Shown here: positions 27,845 to 37,134 of the stretch, one piece after another | How positions within the stretch are numbered: position 1 is the first letter of the stretch | Layout: each line of letters begins with the position of its first letter | Notes under the pieces: generated by a model | What the model saw: only the letters and a program-made list of their open reading frames with translations | What the model was told of the DNA's origin: nothing | Databases searched by the model: none | From: CAZIVP01 sp964542915 | GTDB taxonomy: Bacteria; Calditrichota; Calditrichia; Calditrichales; Calditrichaceae | DNA: 64,000 nucleotides | Reading direction: 5' to 3' | NCBI GenBank assembly: GCA_964542915.1 | Contig: CAZIVP010000007.1 | Span: 1-64,000 of the forward strand | Position numbers and translations under genes: made by a program

Positions 27845-27856
27845 TGAATTAATTCA
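27845..27856. promoter_or_regulatory. palindrome TGAATTAATTCA, possible operator
   Basis: A perfect 12-base inverted repeat 39 bases upstream of the ECF sigma start codon, sharing half-site ends with the palindrome at 27696. In AT-rich DNA such repeats arise by chance, so support is limited. Confidence 0.3.
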
Positions 27857-27895
27857 ACCGTTCTTTAATCAGACGAAGATTCAGAGTTCGTCCAA

Positions 27896-28489
27896 ATGAC
27901 CAATCAAAAAAATAAAATTGCGGTTTTATATGAGCAGTCTGTCAACGGTGATAAACAAGCCCTTGAAGAATTATGCGCAGAACTGGGTAGCTATATCCGC
28001 CAATATTTTGAATACAGAATCTCAGACCCGGATCTTATCAATGATTTAAGCCAGGAAGCCTACCTCAGACTGCTTCAAAACCTGCCTAATATCCGTGAAC
28101 CGGTTAAACTTAAAGGATTCGTTATAAAAACCGCTTTTCATATCATGCGGGATTACCTCCGTAAAAAATTGAATAAATATCGGGATATCGCCATTGGAGA
28201 GGACGGAACCGTTAAATATGGCATTACCGAAAAAAATTTCAAAACGATGCAATCAGCTTTTTCCTATCAGGAAGAGGAAGCGTTTGAATTAAAACAAATG
28301 ATGGAGGCCCTGCCGGAAAAGACGGCAAACGTTTTACAGCTGAAAGCTGAAGGCTATAAATACAAAGAGATAGCGTATAAACTGAATTTAAGTGAAAGCG
28401 CTGTAAAAATGCATGTAACACGCGGCTATAAAAAATTAAAAAAATTTTTATCCGATGTGACTTTTTGCCTCCTTTTTACGACTATATAA
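27896..28489 (+). CDS. ECF-type RNA polymerase sigma factor
   Basis: 197 aa. Region 2 contains YRISDPDLINDLSQEAYLRLL and KLKGFVIKTAFHIMRDYLRK (the -10 binding and strand-opening region). Region 4 at the C-terminus has LPEKTANVLQLKAEGYKYKE and the helix-turn-helix IAYKLNLSESAVKMHVTRG. No extra domain. The next gene encodes a zinc-finger membrane anti-sigma factor, the normal ECF arrangement, so activity is likely released by an envelope signal. Confidence 0.94.
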   Translation: MTNQKNKIAVLYEQSVNGDKQALEELCAELGSYIRQYFEYRISDPDLINDLSQEAYLRLLQNLPNIREPVKLKGFVIKTAFHIMRDYLRKKLNKYRDIAIGEDGTVKYGITEKNFKTMQSAFSYQEEEAFELKQMMEALPEKTANVLQLKAEGYKYKEIAYKLNLSESAVKMHVTRGYKKLKKFLSDVTFCLLFTTI

Positions 28490-28535
28490 ATAGGGAGTAA
28501 ATTGGAAAGTTCATCTAAAACAGGCAAGCAACATC

Positions 28536-29570
28536 ATGCAAAAGTGTGAATCATTTCAGCAAAAAATCAACTTTTATGATGAGTTGGATGAAACAAACCG
28601 TCATAAAGTTGATGAACATCTCCAGCATTGCGAAACGTGTAATCGTTATTTTAAACAGGTTCGGCGCCTGGAACGGTTGCTTAAAGCCGATGGCCCCATC
28701 AGCCACATTTCTAACGGACAATTAACTCGCTATGTTGCCCATATTAATGCACCCCATGAACCTGATTTTGATGGCCAAAAACCCGACTCCGAAAAGCTTG
28801 AACAGATTAAAGCGCATCTCCGGGAATGCGACTATTGTTCGGCCCGAGTGCAAGAAATGCAGGCATCGTATAGGGATTTGGAAAATTTTGTTGAACAGAC
28901 GGAGCTGCCTGATTTAACTCTAAAGCCCAAATCTGCGACATACAGGCCAGCACCTGAACGAGCATCCGTATTGGAACAAGCCCTTTCGTTTATTGATTCG
29001 TTATTACCGGCACGCGCTGTCCCGAAATTTGCAACGGTTGCAATGCTTTTGCTTGTATTTGTCCTGTTTATATTTAACCCCCTATCCATTGATAAAATCA
29101 TCAACGAGCACAAGAACCTTTCAGAGATCGAGCCAAAAACCATAACGTTTGCGGTGCGCGGTATTTCAGACAATACCCTGGAAAGGGCTTTTATTGATTT
29201 CAATAATCAAAATTATGAGAGGGCTTCGCAGGGTCTTAATGAATTTCTTAAGGACCATTCGGAACATGAGAATCGATTATATGTGCAATATGTTTACGGA
29301 TTGTCATTAATTATGGAAGTAAATCGAAGTTCAGATATGGACAAACTCATGCAAAATACGCTTGAACATGGTATCGCTCACCTCAAGGATTGTTTACAGA
29401 GAACAAATAATGAACGCATACGGGAAGACATTCTTTACTATCTCGGTAAAGCTTATTTAATGAAGCAGGAAGAGTCCGCTGCAAAAGAATATTTTGAGCA
29501 GGTTATCAGCCATAAAGGAAAGCGAATGGAAGAGGCAAAAAGTATTTTGTCGGCCTTAGAAAACCGTTGA
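28536..29570 (+). CDS. transmembrane anti-sigma factor with two zinc-finger motifs and TPR-like periplasmic tail
   Basis: 344 aa. Two HxxxCxxC motifs, H28/C32/C35 and H94/C98/C101, suggest two ZAS-type anti-sigma domains in the cytoplasm. One membrane segment lies at about 164-182. The periplasmic part has helical repeat character (FIDFNNQNYERASQGLNEFL; ILYYLGKAYLMKQEESAAKE), consistent with TPRs. It follows the ECF sigma gene by 46 bases and precedes a TPR-CHAT protein. The likely role is to hold the sigma factor until the periplasmic tail is engaged or cleaved. The duplication of the zinc motif is unusual. Confidence 0.85.
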   Translation: MQKCESFQQKINFYDELDETNRHKVDEHLQHCETCNRYFKQVRRLERLLKADGPISHISNGQLTRYVAHINAPHEPDFDGQKPDSEKLEQIKAHLRECDYCSARVQEMQASYRDLENFVEQTELPDLTLKPKSATYRPAPERASVLEQALSFIDSLLPARAVPKFATVAMLLLVFVLFIFNPLSIDKIINEHKNLSEIEPKTITFAVRGISDNTLERAFIDFNNQNYERASQGLNEFLKDHSEHENRLYVQYVYGLSLIMEVNRSSDMDKLMQNTLEHGIAHLKDCLQRTNNERIREDILYYLGKAYLMKQEESAAKEYFEQVISHKGKRMEEAKSILSALENR

Positions 29571-29635
29571 TTTTAATTGCATAAGTCGCCATCTTACATT
29601 CTTTAATCGAAGCGTGTAGGAATGGGGACGCACCT

Positions 29636-32600
29636 TTGCAAAGGCTTTGTTTAAGCGTATATATTTTAAGTTTTTTTATAAACCTGGCGAGTTTGACTGC
29701 TCAGGAAAGCCCTGCCGTTTTACAATCGTCCATGGAAAACCGTTACCGGCAAGCCCTCTTCCTTGTGGGCGAGGGTAAAGAAAAACGCGCCGTAGAACGT
29801 TTAAAACAACTTATTGGAGAGGATCCCTCCTTTTTTAAACCTTACCGTACCGTTGTGGAGATTTATCTTGAAAACGGACGTTACAACGAAGGCTATCGCT
29901 ATTTCCACAAACTGTTACACCGCTATCCCAGGCTTGGGCCCGCCCATTACGCGCTTGCCCGCCTTAATTACAGTCAAAAAAACTACGATTCCGCTATACG
30001 GCACTTAAAAAAAAGTATCCGGCTGAATCCTGAATACGATGAGGCATACGGCCCTTACGGGGGCTTGAACGAAGTGTACCATGCTCGCGGCAATGTTGAT
30101 AGTGCGATTACTTTCTTCTCCGAATTAAGCCGTCGATTGCCACAAAATGCGAATGCCCGCTTTGGATTGGGGCGTGGATATTTAAAAAAATACCAGTGGC
30201 AAAAAGCATTAAAATATTTGAATCAGGCCCTTCGTATCGATCCTCAACATAAATATGTGTTTCATTCGCTTATTTACATATACGAACAACTCGGGCAATA
30301 TGAGAAAACCATGGAAAGTTGTCGTAATCTGATTTCTGCGGCTCAAAAAGATCACGCTTTGGATCAGGTTTCTTATGCTTTCTCCAAGATCGGGGGATTG
30401 TATTACTACATGGGGGATTATCGTAATGCCCTGACTTATTTTCATAAATCGCTTTCGATCGCATCTAAAATAGGGGAAACCCGGCGAGAAGGAATGGCGA
30501 TTAATAATATTGGCGCGGCATATGCAATACTTGGCAATTATCGGATGGCGTTACGTTACTTCAAACACTCGCTTGAGCTTCTTCGGCAGGGAGGCGCTGT
30601 TATATCAGAAATACGGGCCATTATGAATATCGGATTGATTTATAAAGATTTGTATGAAGAAAAAAATGCACTGAACTATTTATACCAGGCATTGCATCTG
30701 GCGGAAAAATCGGGTCATACTATTGAAAAGGCCTCCATATTAACCGGTATAGGCGAGACGTTCTTTCAGTTGGAGCGGCCCGATTCCGCCCGTGATCATT
30801 TTGAGAAAGCCTTACAAATTGCGTTAAAGGTCGATAATAAAGCCCAGGTGGCTTATATCTCATCTCATATCGGCAATGTATTGTATGACTCAGAAAAATA
30901 CGAACAGGCCTTAACATATTTCAAAAAAGCGCTTAAATTGGGACAATCGATCAATGATGCTCAGATCATATGGGAATCGGAGACGGGGGCCGGCGTTTGC
31001 TACAAACAATTGGAATTCGATGATAAAGCCGAAAAACATTTAAGTCATGCAGTCGCCATGTTCGATTCCATCAGGCGAAGCCTTGACTTTGAATCGCTTG
31101 GACAGGGGTTTTTGAGCGATAAATATGAGACTTATCCCGCCTTGATCGGCTTGTATGCAAACAATCAAAATTATGCGGCTGCTCAGGATATCATAGAAAA
31201 GTATAAAGCGACCACCATTCTGAAAATGATAACCGAGGGTCAACCTCTGGTGCATACGCTGCTTCCGGATTCCGTAAATATACAAATCAGGAAAATGAAT
31301 GCACGTTTGCAATCCTATCACGATCAATTATCCAAAGAAATGGCAAAACCGAAGCCGGACAAAGATAAAATTTTACAACTGGATCAAAGCATAACCGATG
31401 TCCAGTTAAAACGCGCCGAATTAAAAAATTGGATGAAAGCACATTTTGCGCCTTTTTATCAGGTTACTTCGGCTAAGTCACCGGGTCTGAATTATCTGCA
31501 AGATTCCATTATAACCGAAGATCAATTAATGATTGAGTATATTATCGGGCGAGACAATATTGGCGCCTTAGCAATAACAAAGGATAGCATTGATTACCGC
31601 GAATTTCACGTCTCCCGTGAGCAACTTAGCCAAATGTTATCCGGGATTAGTCCGATTTTTGAAAAAGAGCACACTGAGCGTCCTCTGAGCAATACCTCGG
31701 TAATTAATGCTGAATTGGCTAATTTTTCCATCCCGCCGGCATTTCACTTATATCAAACAATTTTACGGCCCTTTTCCGAATTGCTAAAAGAAAAGTCGCA
31801 ATTAATCGTTATTTCTGATGATCTGCTGTTATATTTTCCGTTTGAAACCCTTGTGGTCGATACCAGCAATGTTCGCAACCGTTACGATTTTAAGAATGCC
31901 GTTTTTCTGATCGAAAGCCACACCGTTTCGTATGCGCCGTCCGCAAGCGTACTCGATCCCGAATTATACAAAACCGGCGAGGCGCCGTGGACGCTGCTTG
32001 CGATGGGCAATCCGGATTTTAGCGTCTACAATGGTAAACGGGACGCGCTTAAAATGCAAGCAAGGCCGGCATACGATGCAGGCATGATGCCAAACGAACT
32101 TCGGCAGCTATCAAACGCCGAAAAAGAAGTACAGGCAATTGTCCGCGAGCTCGATGATTCCGAAACGGATATCTATACGGGCACGACCGCTACTGAAGCC
32201 CGATTTAAAACGGCCGCTTCCAACTATAAAATTATACATCTGGCGACTCACTTTTTGGTAAACGACGAGGATCCCCTTTATTCCAGGATTGTACTGGCAA
32301 AGAGCGAAGATAGTGAACAAGATGGCGTATTGCAGCCATACGAGTTGTTCACACAAAGCTTGAAGGCTGATTTGGCGGTTCTTAGCGCCTGTAATACGGC
32401 TCTCGGCAAATTGCGCAAGGGTGAAGGGTTGATCGGTATTTCACGAGCCTTCCAATTTGCCGGCGTTCCTTCATTAGTGGTGAGCTTATGGAATGTGGAC
32501 GATCGCGCCGCCTACGAAGTGATTACAGGATTTTATAAATATCTGAAACAGGGAAAGGATAAGAATATTGCGTTGAGGCTTGCCAAACTGGATTTCCTTA

Positions 32601-32779
32601 AATCCACAGATTCGGAACATCACGATCCTTTTTACTGGGCTCCGTTTATTTTAATGGGCGATATGCAGCCGGTGGATTTACCCACATCCAAACGTTTACC
32701 CGGTTTGGTATGGATCACTGGTTTTACTATGATTCTCGTCGTCGTCATTTTTGTACTGGTAAGAAGATTTAGAGGGTAA
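29636..32779 (+). CDS. exported TPR-CHAT (caspase-like) peptidase
   Basis: 1047 aa from a TTG start; no ATG is available in frame nearby. A signal peptide (MQRLCLSVYILSFFINLASL) precedes about 12 TPR units (30-500). The C-terminal CHAT domain has the catalytic dyad: His872 in HLATH and Cys919 in SACNTA, with the conserved GEGLIGISRAF and VVSLWNVDD segments. A last membrane segment (LVWITGFTMILVVVIFVLV) and RRFRG tail would anchor it in the inner membrane with the peptidase in the periplasm. It directly follows the sigma/anti-sigma pair, so regulated cleavage of the anti-sigma factor is a reasonable but untested idea. Confidence 0.92.
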   Translation: MQRLCLSVYILSFFINLASLTAQESPAVLQSSMENRYRQALFLVGEGKEKRAVERLKQLIGEDPSFFKPYRTVVEIYLENGRYNEGYRYFHKLLHRYPRLGPAHYALARLNYSQKNYDSAIRHLKKSIRLNPEYDEAYGPYGGLNEVYHARGNVDSAITFFSELSRRLPQNANARFGLGRGYLKKYQWQKALKYLNQALRIDPQHKYVFHSLIYIYEQLGQYEKTMESCRNLISAAQKDHALDQVSYAFSKIGGLYYYMGDYRNALTYFHKSLSIASKIGETRREGMAINNIGAAYAILGNYRMALRYFKHSLELLRQGGAVISEIRAIMNIGLIYKDLYEEKNALNYLYQALHLAEKSGHTIEKASILTGIGETFFQLERPDSARDHFEKALQIALKVDNKAQVAYISSHIGNVLYDSEKYEQALTYFKKALKLGQSINDAQIIWESETGAGVCYKQLEFDDKAEKHLSHAVAMFDSIRRSLDFESLGQGFLSDKYETYPALIGLYANNQNYAAAQDIIEKYKATTILKMITEGQPLVHTLLPDSVNIQIRKMNARLQSYHDQLSKEMAKPKPDKDKILQLDQSITDVQLKRAELKNWMKAHFAPFYQVTSAKSPGLNYLQDSIITEDQLMIEYIIGRDNIGALAITKDSIDYREFHVSREQLSQMLSGISPIFEKEHTERPLSNTSVINAELANFSIPPAFHLYQTILRPFSELLKEKSQLIVISDDLLLYFPFETLVVDTSNVRNRYDFKNAVFLIESHTVSYAPSASVLDPELYKTGEAPWTLLAMGNPDFSVYNGKRDALKMQARPAYDAGMMPNELRQLSNAEKEVQAIVRELDDSETDIYTGTTATEARFKTAASNYKIIHLATHFLVNDEDPLYSRIVLAKSEDSEQDGVLQPYELFTQSLKADLAVLSACNTALGKLRKGEGLIGISRAFQFAGVPSLVVSLWNVDDRAAYEVITGFYKYLKQGKDKNIALRLAKLDFLKSTDSEHHDPFYWAPFILMGDMQPVDLPTSKRLPGLVWITGFTMILVVVIFVLVRRFRG

Positions 32780-33141
32780 GACTCAAAGGTATTTTGACAG
32801 TCCATCCTAAAAGATACTTTACCGGAGATTTTAATCAGAGTCTTGAATTACACGCATAATATAAACGTTATGGGCTTTGCAATGTATTACAGATCCATTT
32901 ATGTATTTATTCGTTTCAATCAATTCATCCGCTTATACGAATTAAACCCAAGGTATACCCAGCGGTTATTCCTAAAGTTGCGCTGTAGTACTATTTTCTC
33001 CCCGAGGGTGAGGCGCCTGATTACTAGAGGAAGGAATAAGAGGGTTTCATTGATTCGCCATTTTTCTATTTTTGAACAAAAGCAACTGTTCAACCGAACG
33101 CCACTGAATAAGACACAATGCGCCAAACGGTCTTCGAATTA
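32780..33141. other. intergenic region after the CHAT gene
   Basis: 362 bases without a convincing gene. An imperfect hairpin at about 32785-32820 (AAAGGTATTTT against AAAAGATACTTT) could end the ECF-CHAT operon but has no T-run. A plus-strand open frame at 32843-33172 has unnatural composition, no ribosome site and overlaps the CPXCG gene antisense; I regard it as chance. Confidence 0.4.
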
Positions 33142-33333
33142 TTATTCACTCTCTTGCCGGGTGTTCACGTAAACCGCCTCGTCTTCATCGATCACAACTT
33201 CAATAACCATCGGCTGGCAACAGACTTCGCAATCTTCTTCGAATGTTTGTTCCCTTATGGTACGATCAACCAAAATGGTAACGAATTCACCACAATAGGG
33301 ACACATAATTTCATGTTCTTCCATTACTTCCAT
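33142..33333 (-). CDS. CPXCG-motif cysteine-rich small protein
   Basis: 63 aa. CPYCG near the N-terminus and CEVC-C later form a probable zinc site, as in the CPXCG-motif family; the C-terminus is acidic (VVIDEDEAVYVNTR). AAGGA lies about ten bases before the ATG. Small cytoplasmic protein of unknown role, widespread in proteobacteria and FCB bacteria. It lies between convergent and co-directional neighbours and is probably transcribed alone. Confidence 0.85.
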   Translation of the reverse strand: MEVMEEHEIMCPYCGEFVTILVDRTIREQTFEEDCEVCCQPMVIEVVIDEDEAVYVNTRQESE

Positions 33334-33654
33334 GGCAGAATTCCTTTAAGAAATTAGTTTGCAATGATTCGATTCTCTATAAAAAGGCGGTACATGTAAC
33401 AATTGCGGTAATAATTCACTTAATAACATGTGGTTACCTGCACAGAATTCATTAAAATGACGGTTTATTCTGCCTTCATGGTTACCAATAGATGATACCT
33501 CAACATTCATAACATACGGAGATAGAAACAGCAGATGCAATATAATTTTTGTTATGCCCGAAACATTTTTAGCAGAGCAATTGGCGGGGTGTGGAATCCA
33601 TTGTTTAAAGCAAAATAAATAGATGAGATAAAGTTCTGTAAAACGGGACCGTTG
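33334..33654. other. intergenic region between CPXCG and PHP-helicase genes
   Basis: 321 bases. A 64-codon minus-strand frame (33346-33540) has no ribosome site and no recognisable motif and is not called. The region should contain the CPXCG promoter; I see no clear boxes, hairpin or RNA gene. Confidence 0.35.
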
Positions 33655-36600
33655 CTAAAATAAGTTCAACTGTCCGTCGTCTTTGGTTGGCTTGCGTTTG
33701 TATGTATTGCGTAACCTCTCGATGTGTTCCTCTTCAATTTGCCGTAAGAAGCGACTGCGCTCGGGATAGTATGTACGTCCCATCAACTGCCGTTTCCGGG
33801 CGTGGCTGAAAAACAGATAAAACCGGGCGCGGGTCATACCGACATACAAAAGACGACGTTCTTCTTCGACATCAGCCTGATGTTCGCCAAAAAGCGCGTA
33901 AGGCAATAAACCTTCCTCGCAACCGACGATAAAAACAGCCTTAAATTCCAGCCCTTTGGCCGCATGCATCGTCATCAAGCGAACACGTTCTGTTTGTGGT
34001 AGCTGTGCATCCTGGGGATGGCTTAACGCAGCATCGCGTAGAAATGCATTTAAGCGGTCGCCGTAGGTTTCAGCCCAATCCAACAGTTCATTAAATGAAT
34101 GGTTCTGTTCAACTTGCATGCGTTCCCGCAGATTCACGATTAAGAATTCAAGCTCTTCTCTGACGTTACCAATGCGTTGTAATTTTTCCGTTATTTGTCG
34201 CCACATTGTTTCGGTCATTTTAATCTGTTTTTCAATTTTACGTTTAAGCAAAGGGTTAGACCCTTGTTGCTTTGTTCTAAGGATATCGATCAAAACAGAA
34301 CAGGGAGGCTGCTTTAAAAACGGCTGCTCACCGATGGTTTGATAGGGAATACTGTGGTCAAGCAATGCTTTTTCCAAAACAGGCATCTGTTTTCCTATTC
34401 GACACAATACGGCAAAATCGGATAGGCTACTGATTCCCTGATCGTTATTTCCACTGCTAATGTTACTATCCATGGAGAAAAAGCGAAGACCGCCCATAAA
34501 CTGCTCGATGGTGCGCGCCACAAACTCTGCCTCGCTGCGATCCGATTGCTGCATCGTAAACTGAATTTTAACATCCGTTTGCATCGCCGATAGGAGCTCC
34601 GGCCGCCGGGGCTGGTTGCTCATAACCTCTGCCGAAGCCCGGAGAATACGATTTGAACAACGATAACTTTGCCGGAGCGAATAGACGGCGACGGGCTTAT
34701 AATCTTCATGGAATTGTTCCATAAAGCGCACATCTGCGCCACGGAATCCATATATAGCCTGATTTTGATCGCCTATGATCGTTATATTGTCGGAGCTTTC
34801 CGGTTTCAGTTCACGGACGAGTTGGTATTGTGCAGCATTGATATCCTGAAATTCATCGATCAGTAACCATTGAATCTGTTTTCTGTATGCCGATCGGATA
34901 TTGGGTTCATCCCGGAGTAAGCGAACGGTCTGGTAGATCAGATCGTCCATATCGAAACAATTGTTTTCGGCGAGCCATTGATTATAGAGCTCAAATAGAT
35001 TAGCCGCTTTGTTATCTTCAATCGCACGGCTGGATTGGACCTTCTGTTTAATATCTGAAATTAATCGGGTGAATGAGCGCGCCTCTGTTTTGTCTGCATT
35101 CAGTTCATGAATAAGAAGGGTACGCTTTTCATCGTCATCAATAATGGTAAAAGGGGTTGTACGGTTAAGGTGATTGGCATAAGCGCTTAAAATTTCATGA
35201 CCAAAAGCATGGAACGTTTTAACGGAAACGGCCTCTGCCTCCCACGGGTTTGCCAAAAGCGTATTCAACCGCTCGCGCATTTCGTTGGCGGCTTTATTAG
35301 TGAACGTTACAGCAAGAATATTTTCGGGATCGATCGCTTGTTCGCGGATCAAATATGCAATGCGGTGGGTTAAAACGCGGGTTTTACCGGTGCCGGGACC
35401 GGCGACGATCATTAGTGGACCGCGGCCGTAACGCACCGCCTTTTGTTGTTCTGTATTGAGACGATCCTCTTCTAAGGAGGCGGACGTCCTTTTGGCATCG
35501 TCGTTTTGCGAGGTGGGTGCTTCCCTCATTTTATCCGCCATATGGCGGTAGGCGCCGATATCAAACCGAATGAGCTCGCGACCGCCAAAAGTTGACGCTG
35601 ATTCCGTTGCGTTGCTGAATAACGAAGACTGGCGCGTCCAATCGTTGGATTCTTCTTTATCGAAGATACGAATGACACCGTATTCGCCGTCATAGCCCTC
35701 GCTAATCTGCACCCGCCCCTCGCGCATACGGTAGATGGCTTCGCTGACCTTACTGTTTGTGATTCGCCGAATATCTTCCAAAGGGAGGTCTAAAAGCAGG
35801 TCGAATTCGGAGCCGCCGTTACGCAACAGCTTTTGATACGTTTCTGCCACTTTTTTACTCTGGCTGCTTACGGCTAAAATTTGCCCTAACAACTCTTTCA
35901 GTGGAATGAGCGAAAAGAACGGTGCCCGCTCATGTTCGGACGGTAATTGCGGGCGATCCGCAAGTTCTGCCACACGATGCATTACACCGACCGTAACCGG
36001 TTTGCCGCAAACGGGACATTTACCGTCATTTTCGAGGGTAGCCAGGGGATCCCAGCGAATGCCGCATTTGCGATGACCGTCGTAATGGTATTTACCTTCC
36101 TGAGGGAAAAATTCGATGGTGCCTAAAAATTTTTGTTCGATCGGATGCATTAGCGCTTCGGTGATGCCCTCATAAGAGAGATCGGTATCGAATAGATTCG
36201 CTTCCCGACCCAGCTTTTCCGGGGAGTGGGCGTCTGAATTGGAAATCAACGTAAACCGATCCAGAAAACTGCACAGCCAGTTCATTGGCGGATCGGATGA
36301 TAGACCGGTTTCCACGGCGTAGATATAGCGGGTTAAATCACCGTAACATGCTTCAATGCGGTCAAACCCGGATTTGGCGCCGAGAGCGGAAAACCAGGGC
36401 GTCCAGATATGCGCCGGTACAAAAAAATTATCGGGATTGGCTTCCAGTACGATCTCAAGCAGATTGCGGGAGTCCAACCCCAAAATCGGCCGTCCGTCGG
36501 AGGTTATGTTACCGATTTTACCCAGCATCCGCTGGATTTTCTCCACGGTATCAAAATCGGGAGCGAACACCACATTATGCACTTTCCGGGTTTTATCGTC

Positions 36601-36888
36601 TCTTTTGTAAATATTGCTGATTTCGGCCGTTAACATAAAACGAACGTCATCGCGGCGACCTTTGGCGGCATCGAGGCGATAGTCGGGATTTAATTTGAAC
36701 AGGCCGGATTCCGCCGGCAGCAGTTTTTGTTTCAATTCCGCAAGCCAGCCGGGATGGGTGAAATCGCCCGTTCCGACCACTTTAATACCCTTAAGCCCGG
36801 CCCAGTCTTCAAGAAACTCCGGTTTGAGCTGCTTACTCGTGGCCATGGAAAAATGGGAATGAATATGCAAATCGGCGATAAATCGCAT
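33655..36888 (-). CDS. PHP-domain phosphoesterase fused to UvrD/Rep-type helicase
   Basis: 1077 aa from the ATG at 36888, chosen because AGGAG (36898-36902) sits nine bases upstream; a longer frame to 36927 lacks one. The N-terminus is a PHP domain (DLHIHSHFS, GTGDFTHPG, SNSDAHSPEKLG). A zinc-ribbon-like CPVCGKP follows at about 300. A superfamily 1A helicase begins at about 490: LNTEQQKAV, Walker A AGPGTGKT, AVTFTNKAANEM, LLIDEFQDIN, QSYRCS and VRLMTMHAAKGLEF. The PHP part matches a TIGR00375-like family. A helicase combined with a putative metal phosphoesterase suggests DNA repair; the partner reaction is unknown. Confidence 0.93.
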   Translation of the reverse strand: MRFIADLHIHSHFSMATSKQLKPEFLEDWAGLKGIKVVGTGDFTHPGWLAELKQKLLPAESGLFKLNPDYRLDAAKGRRDDVRFMLTAEISNIYKRDDKTRKVHNVVFAPDFDTVEKIQRMLGKIGNITSDGRPILGLDSRNLLEIVLEANPDNFFVPAHIWTPWFSALGAKSGFDRIEACYGDLTRYIYAVETGLSSDPPMNWLCSFLDRFTLISNSDAHSPEKLGREANLFDTDLSYEGITEALMHPIEQKFLGTIEFFPQEGKYHYDGHRKCGIRWDPLATLENDGKCPVCGKPVTVGVMHRVAELADRPQLPSEHERAPFFSLIPLKELLGQILAVSSQSKKVAETYQKLLRNGGSEFDLLLDLPLEDIRRITNSKVSEAIYRMREGRVQISEGYDGEYGVIRIFDKEESNDWTRQSSLFSNATESASTFGGRELIRFDIGAYRHMADKMREAPTSQNDDAKRTSASLEEDRLNTEQQKAVRYGRGPLMIVAGPGTGKTRVLTHRIAYLIREQAIDPENILAVTFTNKAANEMRERLNTLLANPWEAEAVSVKTFHAFGHEILSAYANHLNRTTPFTIIDDDEKRTLLIHELNADKTEARSFTRLISDIKQKVQSSRAIEDNKAANLFELYNQWLAENNCFDMDDLIYQTVRLLRDEPNIRSAYRKQIQWLLIDEFQDINAAQYQLVRELKPESSDNITIIGDQNQAIYGFRGADVRFMEQFHEDYKPVAVYSLRQSYRCSNRILRASAEVMSNQPRRPELLSAMQTDVKIQFTMQQSDRSEAEFVARTIEQFMGGLRFFSMDSNISSGNNDQGISSLSDFAVLCRIGKQMPVLEKALLDHSIPYQTIGEQPFLKQPPCSVLIDILRTKQQGSNPLLKRKIEKQIKMTETMWRQITEKLQRIGNVREELEFLIVNLRERMQVEQNHSFNELLDWAETYGDRLNAFLRDAALSHPQDAQLPQTERVRLMTMHAAKGLEFKAVFIVGCEEGLLPYALFGEHQADVEEERRLLYVGMTRARFYLFFSHARKRQLMGRTYYPERSRFLRQIEEEHIERLRNTYKRKPTKDDGQLNLF

Positions 36889-37033
36889 AGACCCTTTCTC
36901 CTGCATGCGCGCTTGTTGATTGATCACATTATTTAAGAAGGTGTGGCCGGTTCGCGTTGACCTTTTATTACGACGATTAAATGCCTCTTAATCCAAAAGC
37001 GGTTTTTCAAATGGCATTCACGTTTATTTATGA

Positions 37034-37065
37034 TTTTGTACGGCTGATCCGCTGCCGTATATTTA
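37034..37065 (+). promoter_or_regulatory. Bacteroidota-like promoter for the nucleotidyltransferase operon
   Basis: TTTTG (37034-37038), a 19-base spacer, then TATATTTA (37058-37065), close to the TTTG/TAnnTTTG boxes of Bacteroidota. It ends 69 bases before the start of the downstream gene. Two other gene starts in the window have the same layout. Confidence 0.45.
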
Positions 37066-37134
37066 CAAAAACGCCGGTTACCGGATATTCGGTTTAAAAA
37101 TAAACGACGGTTTCATTTTAATAACAGTAATTGA

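Larger units (their letters stand above)
27566..27895. other. intergenic region ahead of the ECF sigma gene
   Basis: 330 bases, AT-rich. It holds two 12-base perfect palindromes sharing TGAA....TTCA half-sites (27696-27707 and 27845-27856). I see no terminator after the sigma-54 activator and no confident promoter. TTGGCAGAATTTGTAG near 27804 was considered as a sigma-54 site and rejected. Confidence 0.4.

Noticed and set aside
32843..33172. 109-codon plus-strand ORF after the CHAT gene
   Set aside because: No ribosome site, unusual residue composition, no motif, and it overlaps the CPXCG gene on the opposite strand.
33346..33540. 64-codon minus-strand ORF upstream of the CPXCG gene
   Set aside because: No ribosome site and no recognisable sequence features.
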